A stretch of 64,000 nt of DNA from the NCBI GenBank assembly GCA_022414725.1, contig CM039462.1:58628195-58692194 (forward strand), given 5' to 3'. Positions 42,001 through 50,145 of the stretch are shown here, one piece after another (positions within the stretch are counted from its first letter, which is position 1; every line of letters starts with the position of its first letter). Under the pieces are notes generated by a model that was not told the DNA's origin, made no database searches, and saw nothing but the letters and a program-made list of their open reading frames with translations. Origin of the DNA: Microglena sp. YARC. Its lineage: Eukaryota > Chlorophyta > Chlorophyceae > Chlamydomonadales > Chlamydomonadaceae. Made by a program: the position numbers and the translations under genes.

Positions 42001-42187
42001 TTCAGACATATCGCGAGAAGAAAGCCGCAGATTGGCTGAGGACGAGTTCGAGGCCTGCAAGGAGAAGGTTCTGGAAAGCTGCATCAGTGCAGGAACAGTA
42101 AAAGGGCTGATGAGGACCAAGAAGTTAGATTTAGCGCCTCGTTGGGTTGCGTGCCAACTTGTTCCAGAGCAAGACGAGTTCAGTTAG
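33089..42187 (+). CDS. multi-exon ParB-like / N4-N6 DNA-methylase-like protein
   Basis: Exons: 33089-33885, 35088-35602, 35800-35878, 38126-39515, 39862-40953, 41165-42187, with GTAAGT-type donors and CAG acceptors. After a basic Pro/Gln-rich N-terminus, exon 4 holds a ParB-like segment (FMDISKDLKNVSPGWANID...WIIGGYHSSQAF). The last exon holds LIDLVIIDPCLTG in the place of a methylase DPPY motif. It is followed ~160 residues later by MQAGDASGMLAALLERRNAI, resembling the SAM-binding motif in the permuted (IV before I) order. ParB-methylase fusions are known in phages and mobile elements. In-frame TAA at 33587 and TAG at 38454, plus indels, break this copy; copy 2 is open at some of these places. 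Catalysis is doubtful with DPCL. Confidence 0.5.
33971..35031 (+). repeat. 79-bp tandem array with palindromes, intron 1
   Basis: Fourteen units start at exactly 79-bp steps (palindrome starts 33977, 34056, ... 35004). Each holds CTCCCGATTATGATCGGGAG (two units have ACTACGA centres), flanked by TTTGTCAATG on the left and GAC on the right. The remaining ~50 bp read GTGTATTCCGAGTACATG..., alternating two variants (TTCC/TGCC). It fills most of the intron. Confidence 0.95.
36037..38063 (+). repeat. 79-bp tandem array with palindromes, intron 3
   Basis: About 23 units of ~79 bp (palindromes from 36306 to 38044), preceded by two more palindromes inside a ~190-bp direct duplication (35885-36060 and 36088-36245). 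The palindrome core CTCCCGATTATAGTCGGGAG alternates with an imperfect form (CTCCCGAGTATAATCGGCAG). The spacer sequence (GTTCAATGCTCAAACTTCCG...) is unrelated to that of intron 1 although the period is the same. Confidence 0.92.
39633..39812 (+). repeat. 79-bp tandem array, intron 4
   Basis: Three units with starts at 39633, 39712 and 39791 (exactly 79 bp apart). The palindrome is degenerate (CTTCCGAGTATGATCGGGAG, CTGCCGA...). The spacer again differs from the other introns. Confidence 0.9.
41001..41096. repeat. palindrome pair, intron 5
   Basis: CTCCCGATCATAATCGGGAG at 41001-41020 and CTTCCGATCACAGTCGGGAG near 41074-41093, the second with flanks in the inverse orientation (GGGAGCAT). Spacing is about 73 bp. 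Confidence 0.8.
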
Positions 42188-42740
42188 CACATGATCTGTT
42201 AGCACTAAGTGCAGAAGTTAGCACCAATGGATTGTTGGCAGCAGTGCAACATTAGCATTGTGCACAAGTTTCACGAGTGTACTTGTTTGCACCATCCAAC
42301 ACACATTTTGAGTGATTTCAGGATTCTAGGATGGCAGGTTGCAGATTTCAGGATTTAACATTTGTGTTATGTACATAGTGAGCTTATGAGGTATGAAATT
42401 ATGAATAATAAGTCCTGAGTTAGGAGTTATTAGTTCTTGACTTGTATAAGTACATATAAGTTCTGAGTTGTGAGTTATAAAGTATGAGGTACACATAAGT
42501 ACAGATTTCGGAGTCGTAAGTACTAAGTTGTAATTTTGAACTGTTTGAGTTGTGAGTTGTGAGATAAATAATTATGAGCAATGCGTTCAAGACTTTTGTA
42601 AACAGCTTTCACCTTCCTCTTGACTATCCTCTACAATTGATTTTGTATTCGAATACTTTCTCTCTCTCCAAACGAGCAAATCAAATGTTACAATTGAAAT
42701 TGAAGGGAATAGTCTCTCTTCTCAGGAATACAACAAAACA
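42188..42740. other. 3' untranslated / subterminal region of the transposon
   Basis: No ORF of note. It includes AT-rich degenerate short repeats around GAGTTRTGAGTTATRA (42360-42560). Its counterpart in copy 2 is 62008-62640. Confidence 0.5.
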
Positions 42741-42840
42741 ATCTTACAAAAATAAATTGTAAGATATTTTCGTAAAAGCCACCAAAAAAGCAAAATCAAT
42801 TAATTTGCGAAAAACGATCTTACAATATTTATCGTAAGAT
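42741..42840. repeat. right subterminal hairpins
   Basis: ATCTTACAA...TTGTAAGAT at 42741-42765 and CGATCTTACAAT...ATCGTAAGAT at 42815-42840 mirror the left-end hairpins. Confidence 0.7.
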
Positions 42841-42854
42841 TTCAGTAAAATAAA

Positions 42855-42883
42855 AAATCCGTTCGGAAGCAGGAACGCCCATT
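42855..42883 (-). repeat. right terminal inverted repeat, copy 1
   Basis: AAATCCGTTCGGAAGCAGG followed by AACGCCCATT, the inverse of the left end. Followed by CAATGTAACC rather than ACCC. Confidence 0.9.
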
Positions 42884-43760
42884 CAATGTAACCCTGACCA
42901 ATGTTATGACATCGGGGCACGGGTAAACTGGACGGGTAGTGGGTATACCAAGGTCAAATAGGGTTTGTCATTCATATCTCTTCATTTCGTATTTTGCATT
43001 TTAAGCTCATGCACAGAGGATAACAATTGTGTGTGACCAAAGGGAACCACAAAGGACGTTTTTACGGGAATATTTTAAAAAGATATATCATAAAGTCATG
43101 GAAAAATTTACCATATACAACAATAAATTTTGCCAACATACGAGACACATTTGGTGGCCGTGAACAACACCAATGCAATTACTTGTCAGATTACATGCAG
43201 GCGGAATTTTTCAAGCAACATTGATTTCTCGAGAGAAGAGGAAGGTAGTAGTAATAAAATAGAAATACTTAGGGGAAAAGGTAAGATGCAAATTTCCAAT
43301 GTGTCAATACAGTATTAAACGTGTCCCAACGCGTTGTGCGGATAAGTTGGCAAGGTTCGAGCTATAGCAGTTCCAAAGTAATTTTGGCTGGGTGGATCCT
43401 CATCGATACCCCTATGGCGTGTTCACGGTCGATGTACCAGGATGGTGCCAAATAGCATTTCAGGTATAACATTGACACCTGTTTCCTCGACTGACAAGGA
43501 AGGCAGTGCTTCTTCCACGCTAAGTGTGAAAAACTCTGCCATCGACGTTGACTAATGTGACCCTGACCAATGTTACAACATCAGGGGCACGGGTCAACTG
43601 GACGGGTAGTGGATATACCAAGGTAATCGTGACGTGGACCGGGGGAGGCTCCTCCGGATACATCCTGTCAGGTACGTCTTTTTTACGATGCCTCTGGTCT
43701 TGCAAGTAACAGTCCCTACACATTCACAGTTACTCCGTACAACTCCATCAATGTTCCAGG
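42884..43760 (+). pseudogene. remnants of a viral Fn3-like repeat protein
   Basis: The first ~75 bp after the TIR (AATGTAACCCTGACCAATGT...) are repeated at 43552-43627. The latter reads NVTLTNVTTSGARVNWTG, then YTKVIVTWTGGG and, after a one-base shift near 43682, YDASGLASNSPYTFTV and TPYNSINVPG. This is the strand pattern of a fibronectin-III-like domain, as in large viral surface proteins. Between 42960 and 43550 no gene can be supported. The strand order is visible; the viral origin is inferred. Confidence 0.5.
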
Positions 43761-43774
43761 TACTTGCAACACTG

Positions 43775-44720
43775 TTGCAAAAAAAAACTTTGACAGGCGT
43801 GTGTTTCATCTTCCATACGATGCTTTTTGTCGGGGTTGACGAAGCCATTACCTTCTAGGAACTTGATGGCTCGTTCGATTTTCCCCTTTCCTTCACCCCC
43901 CTTGTATCCATGTTCAACCGCGTACATGACGAGCTTATCGTCTTTAGAGTGGTACCACACGTACATTAGGTCAAACTTCTCAGTTACCGTGTACACGTGA
44001 TTTTCCCAAGGGCCCGACTATATCTTCAGCCGAAATAGTTGGTTTGATAGGCACAGTGACCTCGCGAATGAAGATTGACGTGTCCATCATGGACATGAGC
44101 TTGATGAGTTCGGATGGTCGCAAGAAACGGCACAGGAGTTCTTCCTCGAGAGTCTTCATCCCTTTGTGCGTCTTTTAAGTTGACCTCTACTTTCTCATTT
44201 GTTTTCCACTTGTCTAGTGCTCATTTCATGATACTCTTCATTTGGGATTGTGAAAGCTTGGTTTCATCGTATTTGACATTGCTCACCTCATACTTCTTAC
44301 GATCGTCCAAGTTGTTTTCTGTGCATTTCTTAAACACATCCCTCGCTCAGTGGAATCGAGCAGATGACCGGTGCTAGAAGTGATCGTGTTGTAGATGCTG
44401 ATGACGATGCCCTTGCTGATCCTGAGGAGGTCCTTGCTGTTCCAGAGGAGGTCCTTGCTGTTCCAGAGGAGTCCTTGCTGTTCCAGAGGAGGTCCTGGTT
44501 GTTTCCAGAGGAGGGCCTGGTTGTTCCAGAGAAGGGCCTGGTTGTTCCAGAGAAGGGCCTGGTTGTTCCAGATGTCTTCGAGTTCGCGGTTGTTTCCAGA
44601 TGTCTTCGAGTTCGCGTTGTTCCAGATGTCTTCGAGTTCGCGATTGTTCCAGACGTCTTCGAGTTCGCGGTTGTTGATTTTTTCCTTGTACTTGTTGAAG
44701 TATTCTTATCCATCGGTAAG
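43775..44720 (-). pseudogene. decayed viral gene, family unknown
   Basis: Pieces of one reading can be followed across frames. A repeat tract of NNRELEDIWNN-type units (44580-44700) comes first. Then NNLDDRKKYEVSNVKYDE with a TGA, MKTLEEELLCRFLRPSELI and SMMDTSIFIREVTVPIKPT (44020-44155) follow. Finally YTVTEKFDLMYVWYHSKD and YKGGEGKGKIERAIKFLEG run to about 43770. At least three frameshifts and one stop separate them. No homologue is recognised. Confidence 0.5.
44400..44690. repeat. GC-rich minisatellite (CCAGAGGAGG / CCAGATGTCTTCGAG units)
   Basis: Two interspersed unit types occur: GTTCCAGAGGAGGTCCTTGC / GTTCCAGAGAAGGGCCTG (~21-27 bp) and GTTCCAGATGTCTTCGAGTT (~30 bp), with several copies of each. 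The second codes the RELEDIW repeat on the minus strand. Confidence 0.8.
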
Positions 44721-44860
44721 TGAGTGTGTGTATACAATCAGAGACAAAAAATATTGAAGTTCCATCTTTCGTGTCCGTCGTCCCGTATTTCAAATCTCCG
44801 TTGTTTGTCACCATCGAGATGGATGGAGTGAGTGTTCGTTTCTTGTTGTGATATCATACA

Positions 44861-44940
44861 GTTGCTTCTAAAATAATTTTGGGACACTCAGTATAATTTG
44901 AATGATATCCCCTGAAACCAGATAAATGTCCGTGGTTCCG
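44861..44940 (+). repeat. mariner-type end plus GFRGYHS gene fragment
   Basis: TA, then CAGTTGCTTCTAAAATAATT and TTGGGACACTC. It is followed by 25 bp matching 15724-15748 (GAATGATATCCCCTGAAACC), which on the minus strand code the SGFRGYHS peptide of the small one-TM protein. Confidence 0.6.
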
Positions 44941-45319
44941 TCGTGTGTAGCTTCATGGTTGAAATGATTTATTTTTTCGTATTCGAGTGTAATATGTTGG
45001 TTAGGGATAGGCGAATATGCTCTGTTTTATTCATGTGTTCAGAGTTGCCGCAATTGACGCCTGAGCAGGAGCAAGTACTCGGAATGGATGATGGACCGTG
45101 AAGATGTGGCTTGTGCTACTCGTTCTAGTTTTCCTGGCGTCCTTCGGTGGAATCCTTGCAGAGGATGCAGGTTTTCGGAAAGACGCGATTGATGTGCGAG
45201 TTGATGGCTCTCTCCGAAAGGACATGTTCCATGCCTCATCGCAGTGCCCGAGGATGGTCTTGTCAGAGTGGCCTCTTACGGTCCGTGCGGTTTACGGGTG
45301 ATTATTTCCCACACTCATT

Positions 45320-46505
45320 GTAGACGGCGGGTTCTTCGTATCGAACCCGACTAGGCTTTCTTGCTGATCGCCAAGGTCGTGATCACCACACACACGGTGT
45401 GCTTCGAACCACTATCTTAAGTTTGGTGACGTGACATGGGGGCGATTCGTGGTGGACGAGGCGCACGTCATGCTGAACAAGGGCACGGCTTTGTATCGCG
45501 CCTGAGTGCACGTGGCCTCTCAGAGTTCGGTCCGTTGGGCAGTCGCGGCCACTCCGGTTCACAACCGGGACAAAGACGTGCTTTGTCTCGCTCGCTTCGT
45601 GGGCGTACATGCACAAGACGTTCGATTACTCCGGGACGCGCGCGTCATGCACCACCATGTCGTTGTCCCTCTGGTGGTGGAAGCAACCTGCAAAAAGAAG
45701 ATGCGTCGCCCTCAAGTGAGGTCGACGAAGCGGTGGTTTGCTCTGGCAGATGTCAATTCTGACATAGAGGTACGACTTGTGACGTTGGATGTCATTTCGC
45801 GCGCTCATTACGATAAGCTGAAGGAGGAATATTCAGCCTCTACATCGAAGGAATTGGATATCGTCGCGACGGCGTGCCCATCGAGTATGGCGTTTATGCG
45901 AGTTTGCGTCTACGCCAGGCCGGCCACACACCCTCTCATTGCGTCATCTTCGCAAGGTTTGGTATTTTTCATCGAGTTCCGCAAAGTTCGATGCGGTTTG
46001 CTAGAGAGTGTAGGCGCCTCCTCGAAAACGTCAAGGAATGTTTCAGCATCGATGCCTAACGAGGATTCCTGCACGGGGTGGTGTTTTTTTTGCAACTGGA
46101 TAATGGAGATGGACTTGCTTGAGCGTTCATAGGGCTCGACTTTAGGGAGGATGAGGTTTGCGTGAGCCGCCTGGACGGAGCGTGCTCCATTGATGAGCGG
46201 GATGTACGACATTGTACCGGTGCAGGACGGCATCGTGAGACTACCAGCGTGCACATGCTAGTATGTCAGATAGCTCATAATGCTCCGCGAATTGTGGCCT
46301 TGAACATCCGCAGCATGCCTTCAACAACGTATAATCATGATGCGTCCGCAGTGGAACCCTGTGATCCCGCAATACCAGGCGATGGCCGTCGACGGGTTCT
46401 CCGTCGTGGACAAGAGCGTACTGTTCGCATGTGTGTTCGTTGGGTCGCGAAAGGACTCAGTTGATGAGCATGTTCTCAAAGAGCGTCAGGGCGAAGAAGA
46501 CTAGA
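45320..46505 (+). pseudogene. SNF2-family helicase pseudogene
   Basis: Helicase motifs appear in order but in different frames: AKVVITTHTV; WGRFVVDEAHVMLNKGTALY (DEAH box, ~45447-45506); RWAVAATPVHNRDKDVL (SNF2 motif III region); SLRLRQAGHTPSH (matching the usual LRLRQ-C-HP); and RPQWNPVIPQYQAMA, then DSVDEHVL, near the C-terminus (46350-46480). SNF2/D6R-like ATPases are frequent in NCLDVs, where they act in transcription or remodelling. Many frameshifts and stops make it clearly non-functional. An ORF at 45098-45301 with a hydrophobic N-terminus may be unrelated. Confidence 0.72.
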
Positions 46506-46618
46506 ATAATTCGAGATGCAATTCAAGACGATGTGGTCGCTACGACCTTGGCTCGCTCTCAATTGGTCCATCGTGACCTCGTTCACTTCTTCACTTGGGC
46601 GGCGGGCCCATTCAATTC

Positions 46619-46836
46619 CATTTTGTTTCTAAAATTTTTTGGGACACTCTGGAAAAAATGATTTTCGTTCAACGAATCCATTCGTTCGTCATCAAAAGCA
46701 GTTCAAAAAACTGTGTGAATACTTGGGATCGCGATGTGAACTCCTCCAAGAAACATCCACCAAGATGCGCATCAAAAAGCCCACATTGACAAAAAGCAAC
46801 GATCTGCCAAGTTCGATTACGTACAGTTGTTTTGTT
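46619..46836 (+). pseudogene. mariner-type end with TnpB/Fanzor fossil
   Basis: TTTCTAAAATTTTTTGGGAC at 46624 begins a copy whose plus strand reads CVNTWDRDVNSSKKH (46710-46760), the zinc-ribbon Cys and last RuvC Asp. The 3' flank CAAAAAGCAACGATCTGC also matches the other fossils. A further mariner-type end (CAGTTGTTTTG) follows at 46825. Confidence 0.65.
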
Positions 46837-47194
46837 TTTTTATCGACTCAATTTCCTTGCACGAGTGTATTTGTGTATTCGACGAAGAGCGCTGCGCCTG
46901 CTTCGATGACCTTGCGTTCGTCCGTTCTGTTTCGCTATTGTGGACGGTGGCGCAATGTGTTCTATGTACGCGATCAAATCTTAATGACCTCCGCACTCGT
47001 GCTGCTGCTCCTTCGATCTTCCGTGTGGATGAACAACTTCCTATGCGTTGATATTGGCAGCTTCTATCCATACCTTTCCTCTGTCTTTTTGGAGTTCCGC
47101 AAGCGATTGAGTTTGGCAGGCAAGACTGCGCGCGGTATCTGTTGTGGGGATGGTTTGCGGGATTTCGTAAATTTGAAATGCCGCTGGCAATTGG
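46837..47194. other. no gene supported
   Basis: Overlapping ORFs exist on both strands (up to 208 codons on plus), but none shows a family signature. It may be the decayed continuation of the minus-strand gene at 47195-47588. Confidence 0.35.
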
Positions 47195-47588
47195 TCATTT
47201 TGGGACGTACATGGCTCTGCCCCTCTGCAGACCGGCGTACCACTCCTGATAGGAGGATGTGGTGAATGTGATCTGCAGGCGGTCCATGTATCTATCGACG
47301 GAGAACTCGGCATGCCTTTTTTTGGACGTGCATGGGGCGCATTCGATTATTAAGAATGACAACGGCGTTTTCGAACCTGGAAACGGTGATTGGTGCACGG
47401 TCGCCATCCGGCTTGGTGTTTTCTGAGATTGGGAAAAAGAGAACGCTGTAATCGACCATCTTCCCGTTTCCAAGATCTGACGGAGCAGTCCTTTGTTTGT
47501 TGTTGTTGGTTAATCTCCCTGGATCTTCTGAAGCGTCAAACACAGAGTACTTGGGGGGTTTGTGAGGAGGAATGGAGTGAAGTAGCAT
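47195..47588 (-). pseudogene. decayed viral gene fragment, unknown family
   Basis: Two overlapping frames belong together. KMVDYSVLFFPISENTKPDG, with ITVSRFENAVVILNNRMRP, comes first. After a shift near 47330, AEFSVDRYMDRLQITFTTSS and YQEWYAGLQRGRAMYVPK follow. Protein-like composition spans the shift, but no family is recognised. Confidence 0.4.
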
Positions 47589-47676
47589 TGTGAAGAAGGA
47601 GTAATCGCATTGTGATGTTCGCGTTTGAAAGACTTGTATAGGTTTTGGTTCAACGTTTTGGAGTCGTTTTGGCTAA

Positions 47677-47919
47677 AATGGGCGTTCCTCGCTCCCGGCC
47701 GATTTTGGGATTGGTCCAAAGGGTTCGGGCGTCTGTCGCATGGTCGCGATTCGGGGAATGGTCGAAATCTCTGGCCGGCGATTCGTTCCCAAGGGCTTCT
47801 ACTACTGCGCAGCTTCGAAATTCCATCACCGGCGATTTTTGACCGGTTCGAGTTCACAGTTTTGAAGCCGCCGAGTCCCGGAAAATTCAAAAAATCGGCC
47901 GGGGCCAGGAACGCCCATT
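47677..47919. mobile_element. 243-bp MITE of the large TIR transposon family
   Basis: The ends AATGGGCGTTCCTCGCTCCC, then CGGCCGATTTT, and the inverse AAAATCGGCCGGGGCCAGGA then ACGCCCATT share the outer ~13 bp and overall design with the 14-kb element. There is no coding content. Flanks CTAA and CAAG do not form a clear duplication. Confidence 0.8.
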
Positions 47920-48098
47920 CAAGACGTTTTCGATTAGCTCCCTCCCTAAGCTATTCGTCGATGCCAACACGCATCCTTTTACGACAAAGGGGATGCAAGG
48001 AATAATTTGGGTCATCTTCGGATGCCATGCCGAGAATGCAGATTACCTTATTTTACTACAATCTCTTTCCGGAACTACGACGTCACACAAACACTTTA

Positions 48099-48310
48099 CA
48101 GTTGTTCTCAAATAAAGTGGGACACAACCTTATACTCATGCAACCAATAAAAAGTCTTGCTCTTAAGTAATTGAAGTGAGTGCAACCATGTTGCAAAGGC
48201 GGGTCTACAGCAGCTCATCGTTTGAGATGTTCGGAACTCATCGACGTCCGACCATGTCGTACATTTATTTCAATCTGATATAGTTTCATTTTACTGTTCC
48301 GAGCCGACTG
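48099..48310. mobile_element. 212-bp MITE with mariner-type ends
   Basis: Left CAGTTGTTCTCAAATAAAG with TGGGACACAAC; right (minus strand) CAGTCGGCTCGGAACAGTAA with AATGAAAC; TA outside both. As at 19362, it pairs two end subfamilies. Confidence 0.55.
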
Positions 48311-49145
48311 TAGAACCTCTGAGTTCGCTCGAATCGCTTATTGGTTTACATCGACAGGAGAGGTGCGAAGCCCCCCGTACACATGGTGTAAATTAGCGGT
48401 ACAAGTCGGTTCATGGGTTCAATGCGGTACATGCGGTACACGTTTGCGTCTATATAGATCGACTCGCTTGAATACACATTCAGCTGTCAGATCGGCTCGC
48501 TTGTGTACACCATCCACTTTCTCAAACCTGAATAACAAACAATGACCTCTACGTCCCACTGTGCACTATTGGCGTGTACTGCAAGTCGATTATCGACCCT
48601 ACGTCGATTACGTCTCTGAAGCTCTCGTGCACATTACAATGGATGTGGGCGACTGACATACCAACAAGGTTAAGTTCGAGACGAATGATTACATTTTGCA
48701 TCGGGGCCTTAGCAAAGCCCATTAATTACAAGTCGGCGGAACAAATTAAATGAAACATCCAAATAAGTGTCATGAAGTGGATGTCCTAAAACGGTTGGGT
48801 CGTAAACATTTAAAACTTCTAACACGGGTATCGTAACAACACTGTCTGATCGCCTGACATCCAGAAGAAAAACGAATCGCTTCCAAATGTTGACTGCATT
48901 TGTGGTCAGAGATGTCTTAACACCAAACAAATTGCTCCTGAATGGATAAAATGGCAGAACAAAAAGGGTTCCAAAGCCCATACATAGGAGGAGATATTGT
49001 TTGCGGGCAAAAGGAAACGTGTTACATTAACGAAGCGAGAACTAGCACAGGCACGAGTGTGGGATAAAATTAGCACAGTCATTCCCGCAAGGGTTCATGA
49101 CGAGAAAGAATACTTATCATTCTCCTCTCCTGGACCCTGAAATAA
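48311..49145. other. unassigned sequence to the contig end
   Basis: It contains another mariner-type end (CAAGTCGGCGGAACAAATT with AAATGAAACATCC at 48729-48760). A 90-codon minus ORF (48709-48981; LDVRRSDSVVTIPVLEVLNV) overlaps that end and is doubtful as a gene. Short GGTACACATGCGGTACA-like repeats lie at 48390-48500. Confidence 0.4.
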
Positions 49146-50145
49146 NNNNNNNNNNNNNNNNNNNNNNNNNNNNNNNNNNNNNNNNNNNNNNNNNNNNNNN
49201 NNNNNNNNNNNNNNNNNNNNNNNNNNNNNNNNNNNNNNNNNNNNNNNNNNNNNNNNNNNNNNNNNNNNNNNNNNNNNNNNNNNNNNNNNNNNNNNNNNNN
49301 NNNNNNNNNNNNNNNNNNNNNNNNNNNNNNNNNNNNNNNNNNNNNNNNNNNNNNNNNNNNNNNNNNNNNNNNNNNNNNNNNNNNNNNNNNNNNNNNNNNN
49401 NNNNNNNNNNNNNNNNNNNNNNNNNNNNNNNNNNNNNNNNNNNNNNNNNNNNNNNNNNNNNNNNNNNNNNNNNNNNNNNNNNNNNNNNNNNNNNNNNNNN
49501 NNNNNNNNNNNNNNNNNNNNNNNNNNNNNNNNNNNNNNNNNNNNNNNNNNNNNNNNNNNNNNNNNNNNNNNNNNNNNNNNNNNNNNNNNNNNNNNNNNNN
49601 NNNNNNNNNNNNNNNNNNNNNNNNNNNNNNNNNNNNNNNNNNNNNNNNNNNNNNNNNNNNNNNNNNNNNNNNNNNNNNNNNNNNNNNNNNNNNNNNNNNN
49701 NNNNNNNNNNNNNNNNNNNNNNNNNNNNNNNNNNNNNNNNNNNNNNNNNNNNNNNNNNNNNNNNNNNNNNNNNNNNNNNNNNNNNNNNNNNNNNNNNNNN
49801 NNNNNNNNNNNNNNNNNNNNNNNNNNNNNNNNNNNNNNNNNNNNNNNNNNNNNNNNNNNNNNNNNNNNNNNNNNNNNNNNNNNNNNNNNNNNNNNNNNNN
49901 NNNNNNNNNNNNNNNNNNNNNNNNNNNNNNNNNNNNNNNNNNNNNNNNNNNNNNNNNNNNNNNNNNNNNNNNNNNNNNNNNNNNNNNNNNNNNNNNNNNN
50001 NNNNNNNNNNNNNNNNNNNNNNNNNNNNNNNNNNNNNNNNNNNNNNNNNNNNNNNNNNNNNNNNNNNNNNNNNNNNNNNNNNNNNNNNNNNNNNNNNNNN
50101 NNNNNNNNNNNNNNNNNNNNNNNNNNNNNNNNNNNNNNNNNNNNN
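49146..50145. other. assembly gap of exactly 1000 N
   Basis: A round 1000-base run is the convention for a scaffold join of unknown size. ORFs spanning it are meaningless. Confidence 0.98.

Larger units (their letters stand above)
28688..42883. mobile_element. 14.2-kb TIR DNA transposon, copy 1
   Basis: The outer ends AATGGGCGTTCCTGCTTCC (28688) and its inverse (ending 42883) extend to 28-29 matching bases. Inside each end are hairpin sequences based on TCTTACRAT/ATYGTAAGA. Two divergent multi-exon genes fill the interior: a DUF7869-like protein on the minus strand and a ParB/methylase-like protein on the plus strand. Left flank ACCC; the right flank of this copy is CAATG, which does not match, whereas the right flank of copy 2 is ACCC. 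No known superfamily is recognised from the TIR. Confidence 0.85.

Noticed and set aside
46639..47265. 208-codon plus-strand ORF
   Set aside because: It begins in a TnpB fossil and continues through sequence opposite a better minus-strand reading; no domain is recognised.
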